Assembly: GCA_043424675.1 (NCBI GenBank)
Contig: JBHWPB010000099.1
Coordinates: forward strand, 1 to 22,252
Source of the DNA: JBHWPB01 sp043424675
Lineage (GTDB): Bacteria > Bacillota > Bacilli > Lactobacillales > Carnobacteriaceae_A
DNA length: 22,252 bases
Direction: 5' to 3'
The notes beneath the pieces were generated by a model. That model did not search any database. It saw only the letters and a program-made list of their open reading frames with translations, and was not told the DNA's origin. Below are positions 15,078-22,252 of this stretch, in pieces. The number at the start of each line of letters is the position of its first letter. Position 1 is the first letter of the stretch. A program made the position numbers and the translations under genes.

Positions 15078-15413
15078 CTATTCTTCATTTTTTCGTTTGA
15101 AACGATTTTTGTCACGTGTGTTGAACTTTTCCATTACCATATCGAAAGCCTCGGACAGATCGATGTCCAATGAATTTGCCATCGTGATCAAAACAAAAAG
15201 AACGTCTCCTATTTCTTCTTCCATTTCTTTTTGTTCTTCGCTCTCTTTTTTCTTTTTTTCACCATAGTAGTGGTTGACTTCACGTGCTAACTCGCCAACC
15301 TCTTCTGTAAGGCGTGCCAACATCGCCAGTGGAGAGAAATAACCCACTTCAAATTGACTGATATAGTCATCTGCTTCTTCCTGCATATCTTTCATACTTT
15401 TATCTTTACCCAT
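15078..15413 (-). CDS. MazG-like nucleotide pyrophosphohydrolase (YpjD)
   Basis: The 111-residue all-alpha NTP pyrophosphohydrolase has the MazG metal motif EEVGEL (E38, E41) and EEIGDVLF (E67, D70). Family members hydrolyse non-canonical or surplus NTPs to NMP and pyrophosphate, and short YpjD forms work as dimers or tetramers. The N-terminus and the segment KKKKESEEQKEMEEE are strongly charged. ATG 15413 follows a G-rich site (GGGGG). Its stop overlaps the cca ribosome binding site, so translation is probably coupled. It follows ypiB by 16 bases. The physiological substrate cannot be read from sequence. Confidence 0.92.
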   Translation of the reverse strand: MGKDKSMKDMQEEADDYISQFEVGYFSPLAMLARLTEEVGELAREVNHYYGEKKKKESEEQKEMEEEIGDVLFVLITMANSLDIDLSEAFDMVMEKFNTRDKNRFKRKNEE

Positions 15414-15429
15414 TGTCTACCCCCGCCCT

Positions 15430-16002
15430 TTAGTCACTTGATTGATGCGATAACTTGTACTCGAGTTCATGAATTCTTTCTGATAAGTAATCAAAACTTT
15501 CGCGATCATCATTTTCTAAAGCAAAATTGATATCCTCAAGTATCTGATTTCTCTGGGACTCGTAAAGAAAATTATCCATAGCTTGATCTGCTTTTTCTTT
15601 GGTAGCTAATGGAATAGTCTCATTCCAGTGATAAAATGGATTGTTTTCTAAGACGAGGAGATATTCAGAATTCATCCATGCTTGAGGAAATAAAATCTCT
15701 ATATATAGACGTTGATGCCAATTCAAGCGAATATCATGAAAGGCTTGTTCTGGGTTATGGAACTTTTTCCCTTCTTTATAAAAAGTAAAAGGGTCCCCCT
15801 GCGATTCCATATCTTCAGTTAAGATGCGTAACCCGCGGCCCGTTTTGTCTACTTTTTCTACAAAATGAGTTTTATTCAGAACAATTTCGTGATTCAACAA
15901 ATAATTTAAGATCCATGCTGATTCTCTTCTTTTCAATTTGTAATTTTTCAAAATAAATTGCAGAAAGTTTTTCTTCGCTTCAATAGTAATATTATTTTTC
16001 AC
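15430..16002 (-). CDS. ypiB: YpiB/UPF0302 family protein with C-terminal IDEAL motif
   Basis: The 190-residue cytoplasmic protein has the YpiB family core (RRESAWILNYLLNHE near 25-39, GRGLRIL near 55, FHDIRLNWHQRLYIE near 88-102). It ends with an IDEAL-like segment (EDINFALENDDRESFDYLS, about 156-174), named for a short helical motif found in Firmicutes proteins. The molecular function is unknown. Related Bacillus YpiB, with neighbouring ypiA and ypiF, has been linked to respiration and membrane processes, which may not carry over here. The start is GTG (16002-16000) behind AGGAGGAAGA. It is 24 bases downstream of ypiA and very likely cotranscribed. Confidence 0.88.
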   Translation of the reverse strand: MKNNITIEAKKNFLQFILKNYKLKRRESAWILNYLLNHEIVLNKTHFVEKVDKTGRGLRILTEDMESQGDPFTFYKEGKKFHNPEQAFHDIRLNWHQRLYIEILFPQAWMNSEYLLVLENNPFYHWNETIPLATKEKADQAMDNFLYESQRNQILEDINFALENDDRESFDYLSERIHELEYKLSHQSSD

Positions 16003-16026
16003 ACTCTTCCTCCTTTTTCTCTGTAA

Positions 16027-17283
16027 TCAAGGCAAGTCTTCTCTCATCTGTAAGATATCTAAATCTTCAGGGTTAAGCTGCAGATACTTATCTATGACTT
16101 CATTTAACTTTTTCCACTGTCCATCTTCTCTCAAAAAATAAATATAGTCTTTCAAGAAATCGATACGATCATCAAAGTAGGCATAGGCTTTTTCAAAATT
16201 TTCTCCAGCTTTTACATATTCTTCTATCTCGTTGTACGCGAGAGCCTGCGCCCAATAGAAACGCGAATCAAAGCTGTCTAATCTCTCTGCTTCCGCAATG
16301 ACCTTGAGTATTTTTTTATATTCCCCTTTATTGAATAATACTTGGATATAGGCGAGACGGTGAGAGAGATTCATAGGTTCTAATTCATTTGCTTCTTCAT
16401 AATAAGAAACGGCTTTTTCGTAATCTCCCAGTATATTATAAATCTCAGCTGTTTTATAATATAAAGTTGAGTTTGTTTTATCGTAAGTAACCCCTATCAG
16501 TAATGTATCCAGAGCAGTTTCATATTCTTCTAATTTTTCATAACTGTCACCCAAATAAGGATAGATAGAAGTATAAGCGGGGTCAGTCTCCAAAACAAGT
16601 TCATAATTTTCAATTGCTTTTTCATATTCTTCTTGTTGATAGTAAGTCATAGCAAGTTCGAAATATCGATCGATGTTTTCTGCTTTGTCTAAACTTTTTT
16701 TATAATATTCAACAGCATCATCGAACTGTCCAACCGCGCTGTATGAGTTAGCGAGACGGGCAAATAGATCTACATTCGCTAGAGTATCCCTTCCTTGCTG
16801 AAGGAGTTGTTCATACAACCTCATTGCTTCTTCATAACGGCGCATAGAATAATATAACTCGCCTAAAGCAAACATTACGATAGGATGGTCGCCTATAATT
16901 TCACGAGCTTCAATCAATTTCTGTTCGCTTACTTCTGGAAGACCATGTACTTGATAATAATCCGCCTCGACCAGCAGCGACTGCACGTAATAGTCACTTC
17001 CTCTTGTTAACTCTTCTAGATATAGTAAAGCCTTATTATCGTCACCTTCCTCTATCGCAATTTCCGCCAGCAAAAGACGCATCCCGTCATTGCTATTATT
17101 TTTATCTAAGAGCTGTGTCGCAATTTCTTTTGTTTCTTCTAAGAAGCCAATATCAAATAAAACAAGAGCTAATTCCTGCAGCTGATCATTATCGTCAGAA
17201 AGAAGTGCCTGCTCAAAAAATTGATAAGCTTCTTCTATTTTTTCATTCTGTAAAGCATCAATCATCATTTCAGAATAAGTCAT
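16027..17283 (-). CDS. ypiA: Tetratricopeptide-repeat protein YpiA
   Basis: The 418-residue protein consists almost entirely of TPR units of about 34 residues. Examples are ALGELYYSMRRYEEAMRLYE, LANSYSAVGQFDDAVEYYK, LAMTYYQQEEYEKAIENYE and YLGDSYEKLEEYETALDTL. There is no signal peptide or membrane segment, so it is a cytoplasmic scaffold of alpha-helical repeats. The overall charge is strongly acidic. Its partner is unknown; conserved linkage to ypiB suggests the two act together. ATG 17283 has GGAGG at suitable spacing. It is the first gene of the eight-gene minus-strand block, and the 299-base spacer upstream carries a structured element and probably the promoter. Confidence 0.9.
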   Translation of the reverse strand: MTYSEMMIDALQNEKIEEAYQFFEQALLSDDNDQLQELALVLFDIGFLEETKEIATQLLDKNNSNDGMRLLLAEIAIEEGDDNKALLYLEELTRGSDYYVQSLLVEADYYQVHGLPEVSEQKLIEAREIIGDHPIVMFALGELYYSMRRYEEAMRLYEQLLQQGRDTLANVDLFARLANSYSAVGQFDDAVEYYKKSLDKAENIDRYFELAMTYYQQEEYEKAIENYELVLETDPAYTSIYPYLGDSYEKLEEYETALDTLLIGVTYDKTNSTLYYKTAEIYNILGDYEKAVSYYEEANELEPMNLSHRLAYIQVLFNKGEYKKILKVIAEAERLDSFDSRFYWAQALAYNEIEEYVKAGENFEKAYAYFDDRIDFLKDYIYFLREDGQWKKLNEVIDKYLQLNPEDLDILQMREDLP

Positions 17284-17582
17284 TTTTCGTCCTCCAGCCC
17301 TAGTAAGTTCAAATTTGTTTCGTCCTCAACAACCACATCAAGGTTTATTTTAACATACCAAAGCAGAATAAACATTTTCTGTAATCAAATAAAGCGGATC
17401 ATTTTCAAGGAAATGAGAGCCGTTCTTCGCAGTAAGCTAGGTTTGAGAACTTCTCTCACTACCTCTAGAGTAAATAAAACACCTCCTATAAATTTATTTT
17501 AAAATAAATTTAACTGGAGGTGTTTACTTCTGCCTGCGAGACATAGTGTCTTACAAGCATCTTTTCTTTATTATTTAATTTT
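17284..17582 (-). other. 299-base spacer between hup and ypiA with structured element
   Basis: There is no coding potential that I trust. In transcription order it holds the hup terminator hairpin (17525-17477), a hairpin-forming element (17459-17413), then an AT-rich stretch with a possible extended -10 (TGGTATGTT, TATGTT at 17357-17352) upstream of ypiA. The element has a 7-bp outer stem (GTGAGAG/CTCTCAT, one wobble), a 2x2 internal loop, a 5-bp inner stem (GTTCT/AGAAC) and a 19-base apical loop. It could be a leader RNA structure or a protein site. Confidence 0.5.
17465..17525 (-). terminator. hup terminator with long composite hairpin
   Basis: Outer arms AAACACCTCC and GGAGGTGTTT pair over 10 bp (17525-17516 with 17486-17477). 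Inside them, 17489-17512 is a perfect 24-base palindrome (TAAATTTATTTT and its complement). After the stem the minus strand runs TTTATTTA. It lies about 60 bases past the hup stop codon. Confidence 0.8.
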
Positions 17583-17873
17583 CTAGTCAGCTAGATTTTC
17601 TTTAACAGCGTCTTTAAGTCCTTTACCTGCTTTAAAAGCTGGAACTTTTGTCGCTGGAATTTCAATCTCTTCACCAGTTTGTGGGTTACGTCCTTTACGA
17701 GCTTTACGATCGCGTACTTCGAAAGTTCCAAAACCGATGATTTGTACTTTTTCTCCTTCTGAAAGGTTGTCTTGAATTGCTTCAAACACCGCTTCAACGA
17801 CTGGAGTTGCGTCTTTCTTTGATAGATCAGTTGCTTCTGCAACTTGGCTAACTAAATCTGCTTTATTTGCCAT
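17583..17873 (-). CDS. hup: HU-family nucleoid protein
   Basis: The 96-residue protein is a canonical HU: MANKADLVSQVAEAT start, IGFGTFEVRDRKARKGRNPQTGEE (46-69 region) with the DNA-intercalating arm RNPQTG (62-67), and KVPAFKAGK (77-84). The C-terminus has a few extra residues (KENLAD) beyond the usual 90-91. HU dimers bend and compact DNA and support replication and repair. ATG 17873 is set by homology and a perfect AGGAGGTG site 8 bases upstream; the frame stays open to 17978 but this extension is not homologous. It has its own promoters and terminator. Confidence 0.97.
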   Translation of the reverse strand: MANKADLVSQVAEATDLSKKDATPVVEAVFEAIQDNLSEGEKVQIIGFGTFEVRDRKARKGRNPQTGEEIEIPATKVPAFKAGKGLKDAVKENLAD

Positions 17874-17940
17874 GTGTCGTTCACCTCCTACAAAATTAAA
17901 TACGAGCAGCTTTCTGGTCGCTCGCTTTAAATCAAATGAC

Positions 17941-17969
17941 AGAATATAAATTCTTTCATTCCTAATCAA
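17941..17969 (-). promoter_or_regulatory. Candidate hup promoter, proximal
   Basis: TTGATT (17969-17964) and TATTCT (17946-17941) are separated by 17 bases. Confidence 0.5.
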
Positions 17970-17997
17970 AGATAGCATACAAAGGCTGATATATCAA
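17969..17997 (-). promoter_or_regulatory. Candidate hup promoter, distal
   Basis: TTGATA (17997-17992) and TATCTT (17974-17969) are separated by 17 bases. With the proximal candidate it would make tandem promoters 28 bases apart. Confidence 0.55.
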
Positions 17998-18038
17998 TAT
18001 ATTTGTCATATTATTTTAATTTATAGCTGTTTTTTATA

Positions 18039-19352
18039 TTATTTTCGTTCGCGCGTAATAATGTGGACAGGTGTTCCGCCAAATTCGAAAGATTCACGGA
18101 ACTGATTCTCTAAATATCTCTCATAAGAGAAATGCATGAGCTCTTTATCATTCACAAAAATAACGAAAGTTGGTGGTTTAACAGAAACTTGTGTTCCATA
18201 GTATATACGCAGACGATTTCCTTTATCCGACGGTGGTTGATGCATAGCAACAGCATCTTGAATCACTTCATTTAAAGTGGAGGATTGGATACGACGATTT
18301 TGGTTGTCGCTGATTTCTTTTAACAAGGCAGGTATTTGATGTAATCTCTTTTTGGTTAAAGCAGATACAAAGATGACGGGCGCATAAGAGAGGAAAGGTA
18401 ATTCTCTTAAGAGCTCTGTTTGGTATTCGTCAATAGTATTCGAATCTTTATCGACAAGATCCCATTTGTTATAGGCGATGACGATTCCTTTTCCTTGTTC
18501 ATGGGCGATGCCTGCGATTCTCTTATCCTGTTCTACTATTCCTTCTTCCGCGTCGATAACAAGCAGAACAATGTCACTTCTTTCGATCGCTCTTAAAGCA
18601 CGCAAGACACTATAATGTTCAGTACTTTCGTATATTTTCCCTTTTTTTCTGATTCCAGCTGTGTCAATCATGGTAAATTCATTGCCATCTTCATCTACAA
18701 AACTTGTATCTACTGCATCTCTGGTTGTCCCAGGTTCATTAGAAACGATGACGCGTTCTTCTCCTATAATTGCATTCACTAAAGATGATTTTCCGACATT
18801 CGGTCTCCCTATTAAGCTAAAGCGAATAATAGATTCATCAACGTCAATGTCAGTGTCCTTAGGAAAATGAGCAATAATTGCATCTAAAGCATCTCCCAAG
18901 CCTAGCCCGTGCTCAGCAGAGACAGGATAGGGTTCTCCTAAACCTAGTGAATAAAATTCATAGACTTGAGAACGTCTTTCTGGATTGTCAACCTTATTTA
19001 CCATTAAGACAACTGGTTTGTCAGCGGTATACAATTTCTGAGCAATATCTTCGTCTAGAGCTGTCATCCCTTCTGAAACATCAGCTACATAGACGATGAC
19101 ATCTGCTTCCTCCAGGGCTACATCTACTTGCATTTCAATCTGCTTGTTAATCGGCTCATCATCTAAAGTGAGACCTCCTGTGTCTATAATCGAAAAATGA
19201 CGGCCCAGCCATTCTCCTCGAGCATAGATACGATCACGTGTTACTCCAGGAACATCATCTACGATTGATAAACGTTCTTCAATAATCCTATTAAATAAAG
19301 TCGATTTCCCGACATTTGGTCGCCCGATAATTGCTACTGTTGGTTGTACCAT
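18039..19352 (-). CDS. der: Ribosome-associated double GTPase Der (EngA)
   Basis: The 437-residue protein has two tandem GTPase domains and a C-terminal KH-like domain. The first domain has GRPNVGKS (10-17), DTGG (57-60) and NKVD (119-122). The second has GRPNVGKS (182-189), DTAG (230-233) and NKWD (295-298). The KH-like domain covers about 355-437 and ends GGTPVHIITRERK. Der is essential in most bacteria and assists 50S subunit assembly. ATG 19352 follows AAAGGGGTG. The rpsA terminator lies between the two genes with no room for a clear promoter, so der probably depends on read-through from rpsA. Confidence 0.97.
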   Translation of the reverse strand: MVQPTVAIIGRPNVGKSTLFNRIIEERLSIVDDVPGVTRDRIYARGEWLGRHFSIIDTGGLTLDDEPINKQIEMQVDVALEEADVIVYVADVSEGMTALDEDIAQKLYTADKPVVLMVNKVDNPERRSQVYEFYSLGLGEPYPVSAEHGLGLGDALDAIIAHFPKDTDIDVDESIIRFSLIGRPNVGKSSLVNAIIGEERVIVSNEPGTTRDAVDTSFVDEDGNEFTMIDTAGIRKKGKIYESTEHYSVLRALRAIERSDIVLLVIDAEEGIVEQDKRIAGIAHEQGKGIVIAYNKWDLVDKDSNTIDEYQTELLRELPFLSYAPVIFVSALTKKRLHQIPALLKEISDNQNRRIQSSTLNEVIQDAVAMHQPPSDKGNRLRIYYGTQVSVKPPTFVIFVNDKELMHFSYERYLENQFRESFEFGGTPVHIITRERK

Positions 19353-19382
19353 ATTTTCACCCCTTTATTTATATTTCTTTAC

Positions 19383-19424
19383 AAAAAAATAAAACGACCC
19401 ATGGATAAACCACAAGGTCGTTTT
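19383..19424 (-). terminator. Terminator between rpsA and der
   Basis: AAAACGACC (19424-19416 on the minus strand) pairs with GGTCGTTTT (19399-19391), followed by A and a run of seven Ts. It may be partial, since der needs transcription through it. Confidence 0.85.
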
Positions 19425-19440
19425 AAATAGAGAAACGTTT

Positions 19441-20751
19441 TTATTCTTTGTCGTCCTCTAAATCTCCAAGTTCTGCTAGCTGATCGTCTCCTAGTAAATC
19501 TCCAAGTGTAAATCCACCCGGTTCTTCTTCCTCATCTCTACTGCGAGATCTATTGCTGCTTTGTGATCCACCAGACTTTCTTTGGTTATCGTTTGAAGGA
19601 GATTGAGTTGCTTCTTGAGCTTCTTCTGGTTCTTCTAACGCTTTCATACTTAACGAAAGTCTTTCTTCTTCAGGTTGTACATCAAGTACTTCTACTTGAA
19701 CTTCTTGACCCGGCTCCAACACTTCATGCGGTGTAGCGATATGTCTGTGTGAAATTTGTGAGATGTGAAGAAGTCCCTCCACACCTGGGAATACTTCAAC
19801 GAAAGCACCGAAGTCAACTAAACGTTTAACCGTTCCGTCTACAACGTCGCCTGCTGAAACTTTATCTTCAATGCCTTCCCATGGTCCTGGAACAACATCT
19901 TTTCTAGATAGAGAGATGCGCTCATCTTCTACATCGACTGAAAGCACTTTCACTTCAATCTCTTCACCTGCTGTGAGGTAGTCTTCCACATTATCAACGT
20001 GTTCGTGTGCTACTTCTGAAATGTGGACAAGACCGTCTACTCCGCCTAAATCTATGAAAGCTCCGAAGTCAACAATACGAGCTACTGTTCCCGTAACAAC
20101 TTGACCTTCTTCGAGGTTTTCTAATGTTTCTTCTTTTTCCTCTTCTAATTCTTTTTCTTGGATCGCTTTGTGAGATAAGATCAAGCGATTTTCGCTCGGC
20201 TCTATTTCAATGATTTCAAGCTCTAATGTCTTATCTTCATAAGGTGTGAAATCTTCGATGTAATCAACGTCAACGAGTGATGCAGGGATAAATCCGCGCA
20301 CTCCAGTATCCACAACTAGTCCACCCTTAACAATTCTTGTTACAGGGGCTTCAATTGTTTCTCCTGCTTCATACTTTTCTTGTAAGTCATCCCATACCTT
20401 CTGAGCGTCCACACGTCTCTTAGATAATAAGTATCCACCTTGTTCTTTATCTGCGGAATCGCTTATAACCACGACTTCAATTTCATCGCCAACATTGACG
20501 ACATCTGTAACATCATCGAAAGGAGTTGCTGATAGTTCTTTTGGTGATATAACCCCTTCTTGTCCGCCTTCTAAGCCCATAATAACATTTTTGTCTTCAT
20601 CGATTGTTAACACTTCTCCTGTTAACGTATCTCCAACTTCAATCTCTGTTACTTCGCTCATAGCTTCTGACATTGATGGTGTTTCATCAACTACTTCTTC
20701 ATTCTGTTCTTCTTGTGCATTTAATTCTTGTTCATTATTGTTTTCTGACAT
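19441..20751 (-). CDS. rpsA: Ribosomal protein S1 homologue with four S1 domains
   Basis: The 436-residue protein has an acidic disordered N-terminus (1-38) and four S1/OB-fold RNA-binding domains at about 39-113, 131-197, 215-285 and 300-371. The last two are canonical (IVDFGAFIDLGGVDGLVHIS and LVDFGAFVEVFPGVEGLLHIS-like). A Ser/Arg then acidic tail ends it (372-436). Four domains are the Firmicutes form, against six in E. coli; low-G+C S1 homologues are less tightly tied to translation initiation. ATG 20751 follows AGGAGG; a longer frame to 20772 is unlikely. It lies downstream of cmk, a very conserved pair, with its own candidate promoter. Confidence 0.95.
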   Translation of the reverse strand: MSENNNEQELNAQEEQNEEVVDETPSMSEAMSEVTEIEVGDTLTGEVLTIDEDKNVIMGLEGGQEGVISPKELSATPFDDVTDVVNVGDEIEVVVISDSADKEQGGYLLSKRRVDAQKVWDDLQEKYEAGETIEAPVTRIVKGGLVVDTGVRGFIPASLVDVDYIEDFTPYEDKTLELEIIEIEPSENRLILSHKAIQEKELEEEKEETLENLEEGQVVTGTVARIVDFGAFIDLGGVDGLVHISEVAHEHVDNVEDYLTAGEEIEVKVLSVDVEDERISLSRKDVVPGPWEGIEDKVSAGDVVDGTVKRLVDFGAFVEVFPGVEGLLHISQISHRHIATPHEVLEPGQEVQVEVLDVQPEEERLSLSMKALEEPEEAQEATQSPSNDNQRKSGGSQSSNRSRSRDEEEEPGGFTLGDLLGDDQLAELGDLEDDKE

Positions 20752-20787
20752 TTTTGTCCTCCTAGTGTCCATTTGTATACAGTATTA

Positions 20788-20816
20788 ATTATAACTCATT
20801 TTCATGTAAATTGCCA
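20788..20816 (-). promoter_or_regulatory. Candidate rpsA promoter
   Basis: A perfect TATAAT (20793-20788) has TGGCAA (20816-20811) 17 bases upstream. The -35 is poor; TTTACA a few bases downstream offers an alternative pairing with a weaker -10. Confidence 0.5.
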
Positions 20817-20852
20817 GTAATTCTCTTTATAAAATGTTTACTCGAAAAATTA

Positions 20853-21530
20853 TTAAGAGGAAATCCTTTGTTTGATGATGTTTTTCACCTTGTCGATAAT
20901 TTCCTCCCGTGTACATTCTGTTGTATCAATCACTAAAGCGTCTTCAGCTTTTTTTAGAGGTGATACTACACGGCTCATATCGGTATAATCTCTCTTTTCT
21001 AAGCTCCTTCGGATATCGTCTAATTCGATTTCGTCATTTTTCTCTTTGTTTTCTAAATAACGTCTTTTAGCTCTCTCTTCGATGCTCGCTTCCAAGTATA
21101 TTTTTATGTCAGCATCAGGTAAAACAACAGTTCCGATATCACGTCCGTCCATAATAACGCTAGCATTGTTCGCTAAATCCTGCTGCTGTTTCACCATGAT
21201 ATCTCGAACCTTTGCATGTTTCGAAACGTCCGAAACATTTTCGTTGACTTTATCGCTTCTCAGGTGGGAAGTCACTTCTTCATCCCCTAAAAAAACAAGT
21301 TGCAATCCATTATTTTTTTGGAATGTAATAGGATTGTCAACTAAGAATTGATGTATTAAAAGTTCATCATTTACATCTATATTGTTTTTTAAAACGCCAT
21401 AGGTCAAAGCACGATACATTGCGCCAGTATCTATGTATATAAAATTAAACATTTCTGCTATTTTCTTTGATACAGTGCTTTTCCCTGATGAAGCAGGTCC
21501 ATCTACTGCGACACTAATTTCCTTTTTCAT
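20853..21530 (-). CDS. cmk: Cytidylate kinase
   Basis: The 225-residue P-loop kinase phosphorylates CMP and dCMP using ATP. Walker A is GPASSGKS (11-18), followed by the substrate-site motif DTGAMYRA, DGRDIGTVVLPDADIKIYL and the lid segment ERAKRRYLEN. The length and motifs match the bacterial Cmk family. ATG 21530 follows AAGGAG 7-8 bases upstream; an in-frame extension to 21551 has no support. It is upstream of rpsA, the usual arrangement, and downstream of the LysM-protein gene, from which a short hairpin separates it. Confidence 0.96.
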   Translation of the reverse strand: MKKEISVAVDGPASSGKSTVSKKIAEMFNFIYIDTGAMYRALTYGVLKNNIDVNDELLIHQFLVDNPITFQKNNGLQLVFLGDEEVTSHLRSDKVNENVSDVSKHAKVRDIMVKQQQDLANNASVIMDGRDIGTVVLPDADIKIYLEASIEERAKRRYLENKEKNDEIELDDIRRSLEKRDYTDMSRVVSPLKKAEDALVIDTTECTREEIIDKVKNIIKQRISS

Positions 21531-21553
21531 GTTCCACTCCTTATATAACAACT

Positions 21554-21575
21554 AAAAGCAGGTTCCCCTGCTTTT
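21554..21575. terminator. Short hairpin terminator between LysM gene and cmk
   Basis: AAAAGCAGG pairs with CCTGCTTTT over 9 bp around a 4-base loop that reads GGAA on the minus strand. The T-tract on the minus strand is short (TTTTAGTTGTT), so termination may be incomplete; the plus strand has a T5 run. Confidence 0.65.
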
Positions 21576-21594
21576 TATACCACTCTTATTCCTC

Positions 21595-22252
21595 TTATTC
21601 TACTCTCAATACAGTCCCGACCGATACTTGATTACTTGTTATCCCATTAAGTTGTTTTAATTCTTCGGTTGACATACCATGGTTCAGTGCGATTCTGTAT
21701 AAATTATCGCCCGGCTCAACTATGTAAGTACCATATTCTTGCTCTGGATCTGTTTCCGTCTCTGTTTCGGACTCAGACTCTGGTTCAGACTCCGGTTCTG
21801 CTTCCGGCTCTTGTTCCGGTTCAGGTTCTGGTTCTGGTTGGCTTGTTTCCGGAGTCGTCTCTTGGGTAGCAGTTTCTGCTTGTTCTGTAGAAAATGAAGA
21901 TTGTGCTGCTTGTTGTTCTGATTGAACCATCTCAGATGATGTATCAGGTTCGTCTTCGACTCTGTCACTAGCAGTATTTTCTGAAGATTCTGCTTCTTCT
22001 TCACTATCATCATTGGCTTCTTCACTATCCGCCTCTGCTACCTCATTAGTTGAAATTTGAATCGCGTTTCCTTCAATTTCTTCGAACTGCTCATAAGTAC
22101 GATTATTATTCCAGATAGAATAAAAAACAGTAGGTAACAGAATGAGTAGTAATATAACAATGAATATAGTTAATAACTTAGGAGGAATATTCTTTTCTTT
22201 TTTCTTTTTATTTACACGGGAAGGAACACTGTCTTCACCACTATAATCGGTG
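21595..22252 (-). CDS. Membrane-anchored LysM-domain protein (YpbE-like), 5' end outside window
   Basis: The visible 218 residues are open at the right edge. In order: a basic cytoplasmic segment (NKKKKEKN), one membrane helix (LLTIFIVILLLILLPTVFY), a long acidic, Ser/Thr/Gln-rich stretch, a Pro-Glu/Ser-Glu repeat linker (about residues 140-170 of the visible part), and a C-terminal LysM domain (YIVEPGDNLYRIALNHG to VGTVLRVE). LysM binds N-acetylglucosamine in peptidoglycan, so the protein probably tethers membrane to wall. The location just upstream of cmk matches Bacillus ypbE. The linker length is set by simple DNA repeats and may vary between strains. It lacks any visible catalytic domain. 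Confidence 0.9.
   Translation of the reverse strand, partial: TDYSGEDSVPSRVNKKKKEKNIPPKLLTIFIVILLLILLPTVFYSIWNNNRTYEQFEEIEGNAIQISTNEVAEADSEEANDDSEEEAESSENTASDRVEDEPDTSSEMVQSEQQAAQSSFSTEQAETATQETTPETSQPEPEPEPEQEPEAEPESEPESESETETETDPEQEYGTYIVEPGDNLYRIALNHGMSTEELKQLNGITSNQVSVGTVLRVE

Noticed and set aside
17591..17842. Second minus-strand frame inside hup
   Set aside because: It is an out-of-frame Lys-rich shadow of the HU gene, which has clear homology and a ribosome binding site.
21720..22025. Asn/Lys/Gln-rich alternative frame in the LysM gene
   Set aside because: It is a frame shadow of the acidic repeat; the true frame runs continuously from the membrane helix to the LysM domain.

Overview
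The window is a core housekeeping stretch of a low-G+C Firmicutes chromosome. The AGGAGG-type ribosome binding sites, TTGACA/TATAAT-type promoters, type-B RNase P RNA, GpsB, DnaD, RecU, YpiA/YpiB and the neighbourhoods rnpB-gpsB-ypsA-recU-ponA and ypbE-cmk-rpsA-der-hup all point to Bacillota. Protein details (cluster-ligand-poor Nth, RecU and PBP1a sequence character, no sporulation genes between der and hup) fit Lactobacillales. The very acidic extracellular tails of PBP1a and the LysM protein would suit an alkaliphilic or salt-tolerant lineage such as Carnobacteriaceae, but the genus is inference only.

Layout. Bases 1-1642 (minus) hold an ABC-F ATPase cut by the window edge and a family-4-like uracil-DNA glycosylase homologue. 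A divergent promoter region drives a cold-shock protein and then an RNase HI-like protein (plus, 1841-2607). These converge on a minus-strand block: THUMP methyltransferase (ypsC), RNase P RNA, gpsB and ypsA. From a divergent promoter, recU and ponA (PBP1a) run rightward (5520-8802) and end at a very strong bidirectional terminator.

From 9040 to 17283 there is one tightly spaced minus-strand block of eight genes, transcribed ypiA-ypiB-mazG-cca-dinG-ypmB-dnaD-nth. Upstream lie a structured 299-base spacer, hup with two candidate promoters, der, rpsA (four S1 domains), cmk and a LysM membrane protein cut by the right edge.

How the genes fit together. The content is genome maintenance (UDG homologue, RNase H, RecU, Nth, DinG, HU, MazG, DnaD), RNA and ribosome maturation (RNase P, YpsC, Cca, Der, S1, ABC-F) and cell-wall growth (GpsB, PBP1a, LysM protein). 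GpsB and PBP1a are known partners in related bacteria.

I found no mobile element, CRISPR array, tRNA or defence cassette, and no convincing undescribed multi-gene system. The points most worth a second look are: three repair proteins that lack the iron-sulfur ligands of their best-known relatives; a hup 3' hairpin whose arm is complementary to the hup ribosome binding site; a structured element upstream of ypiA; tandem repeats at the gpsB promoter; and a perfect palindrome upstream of ypsC.
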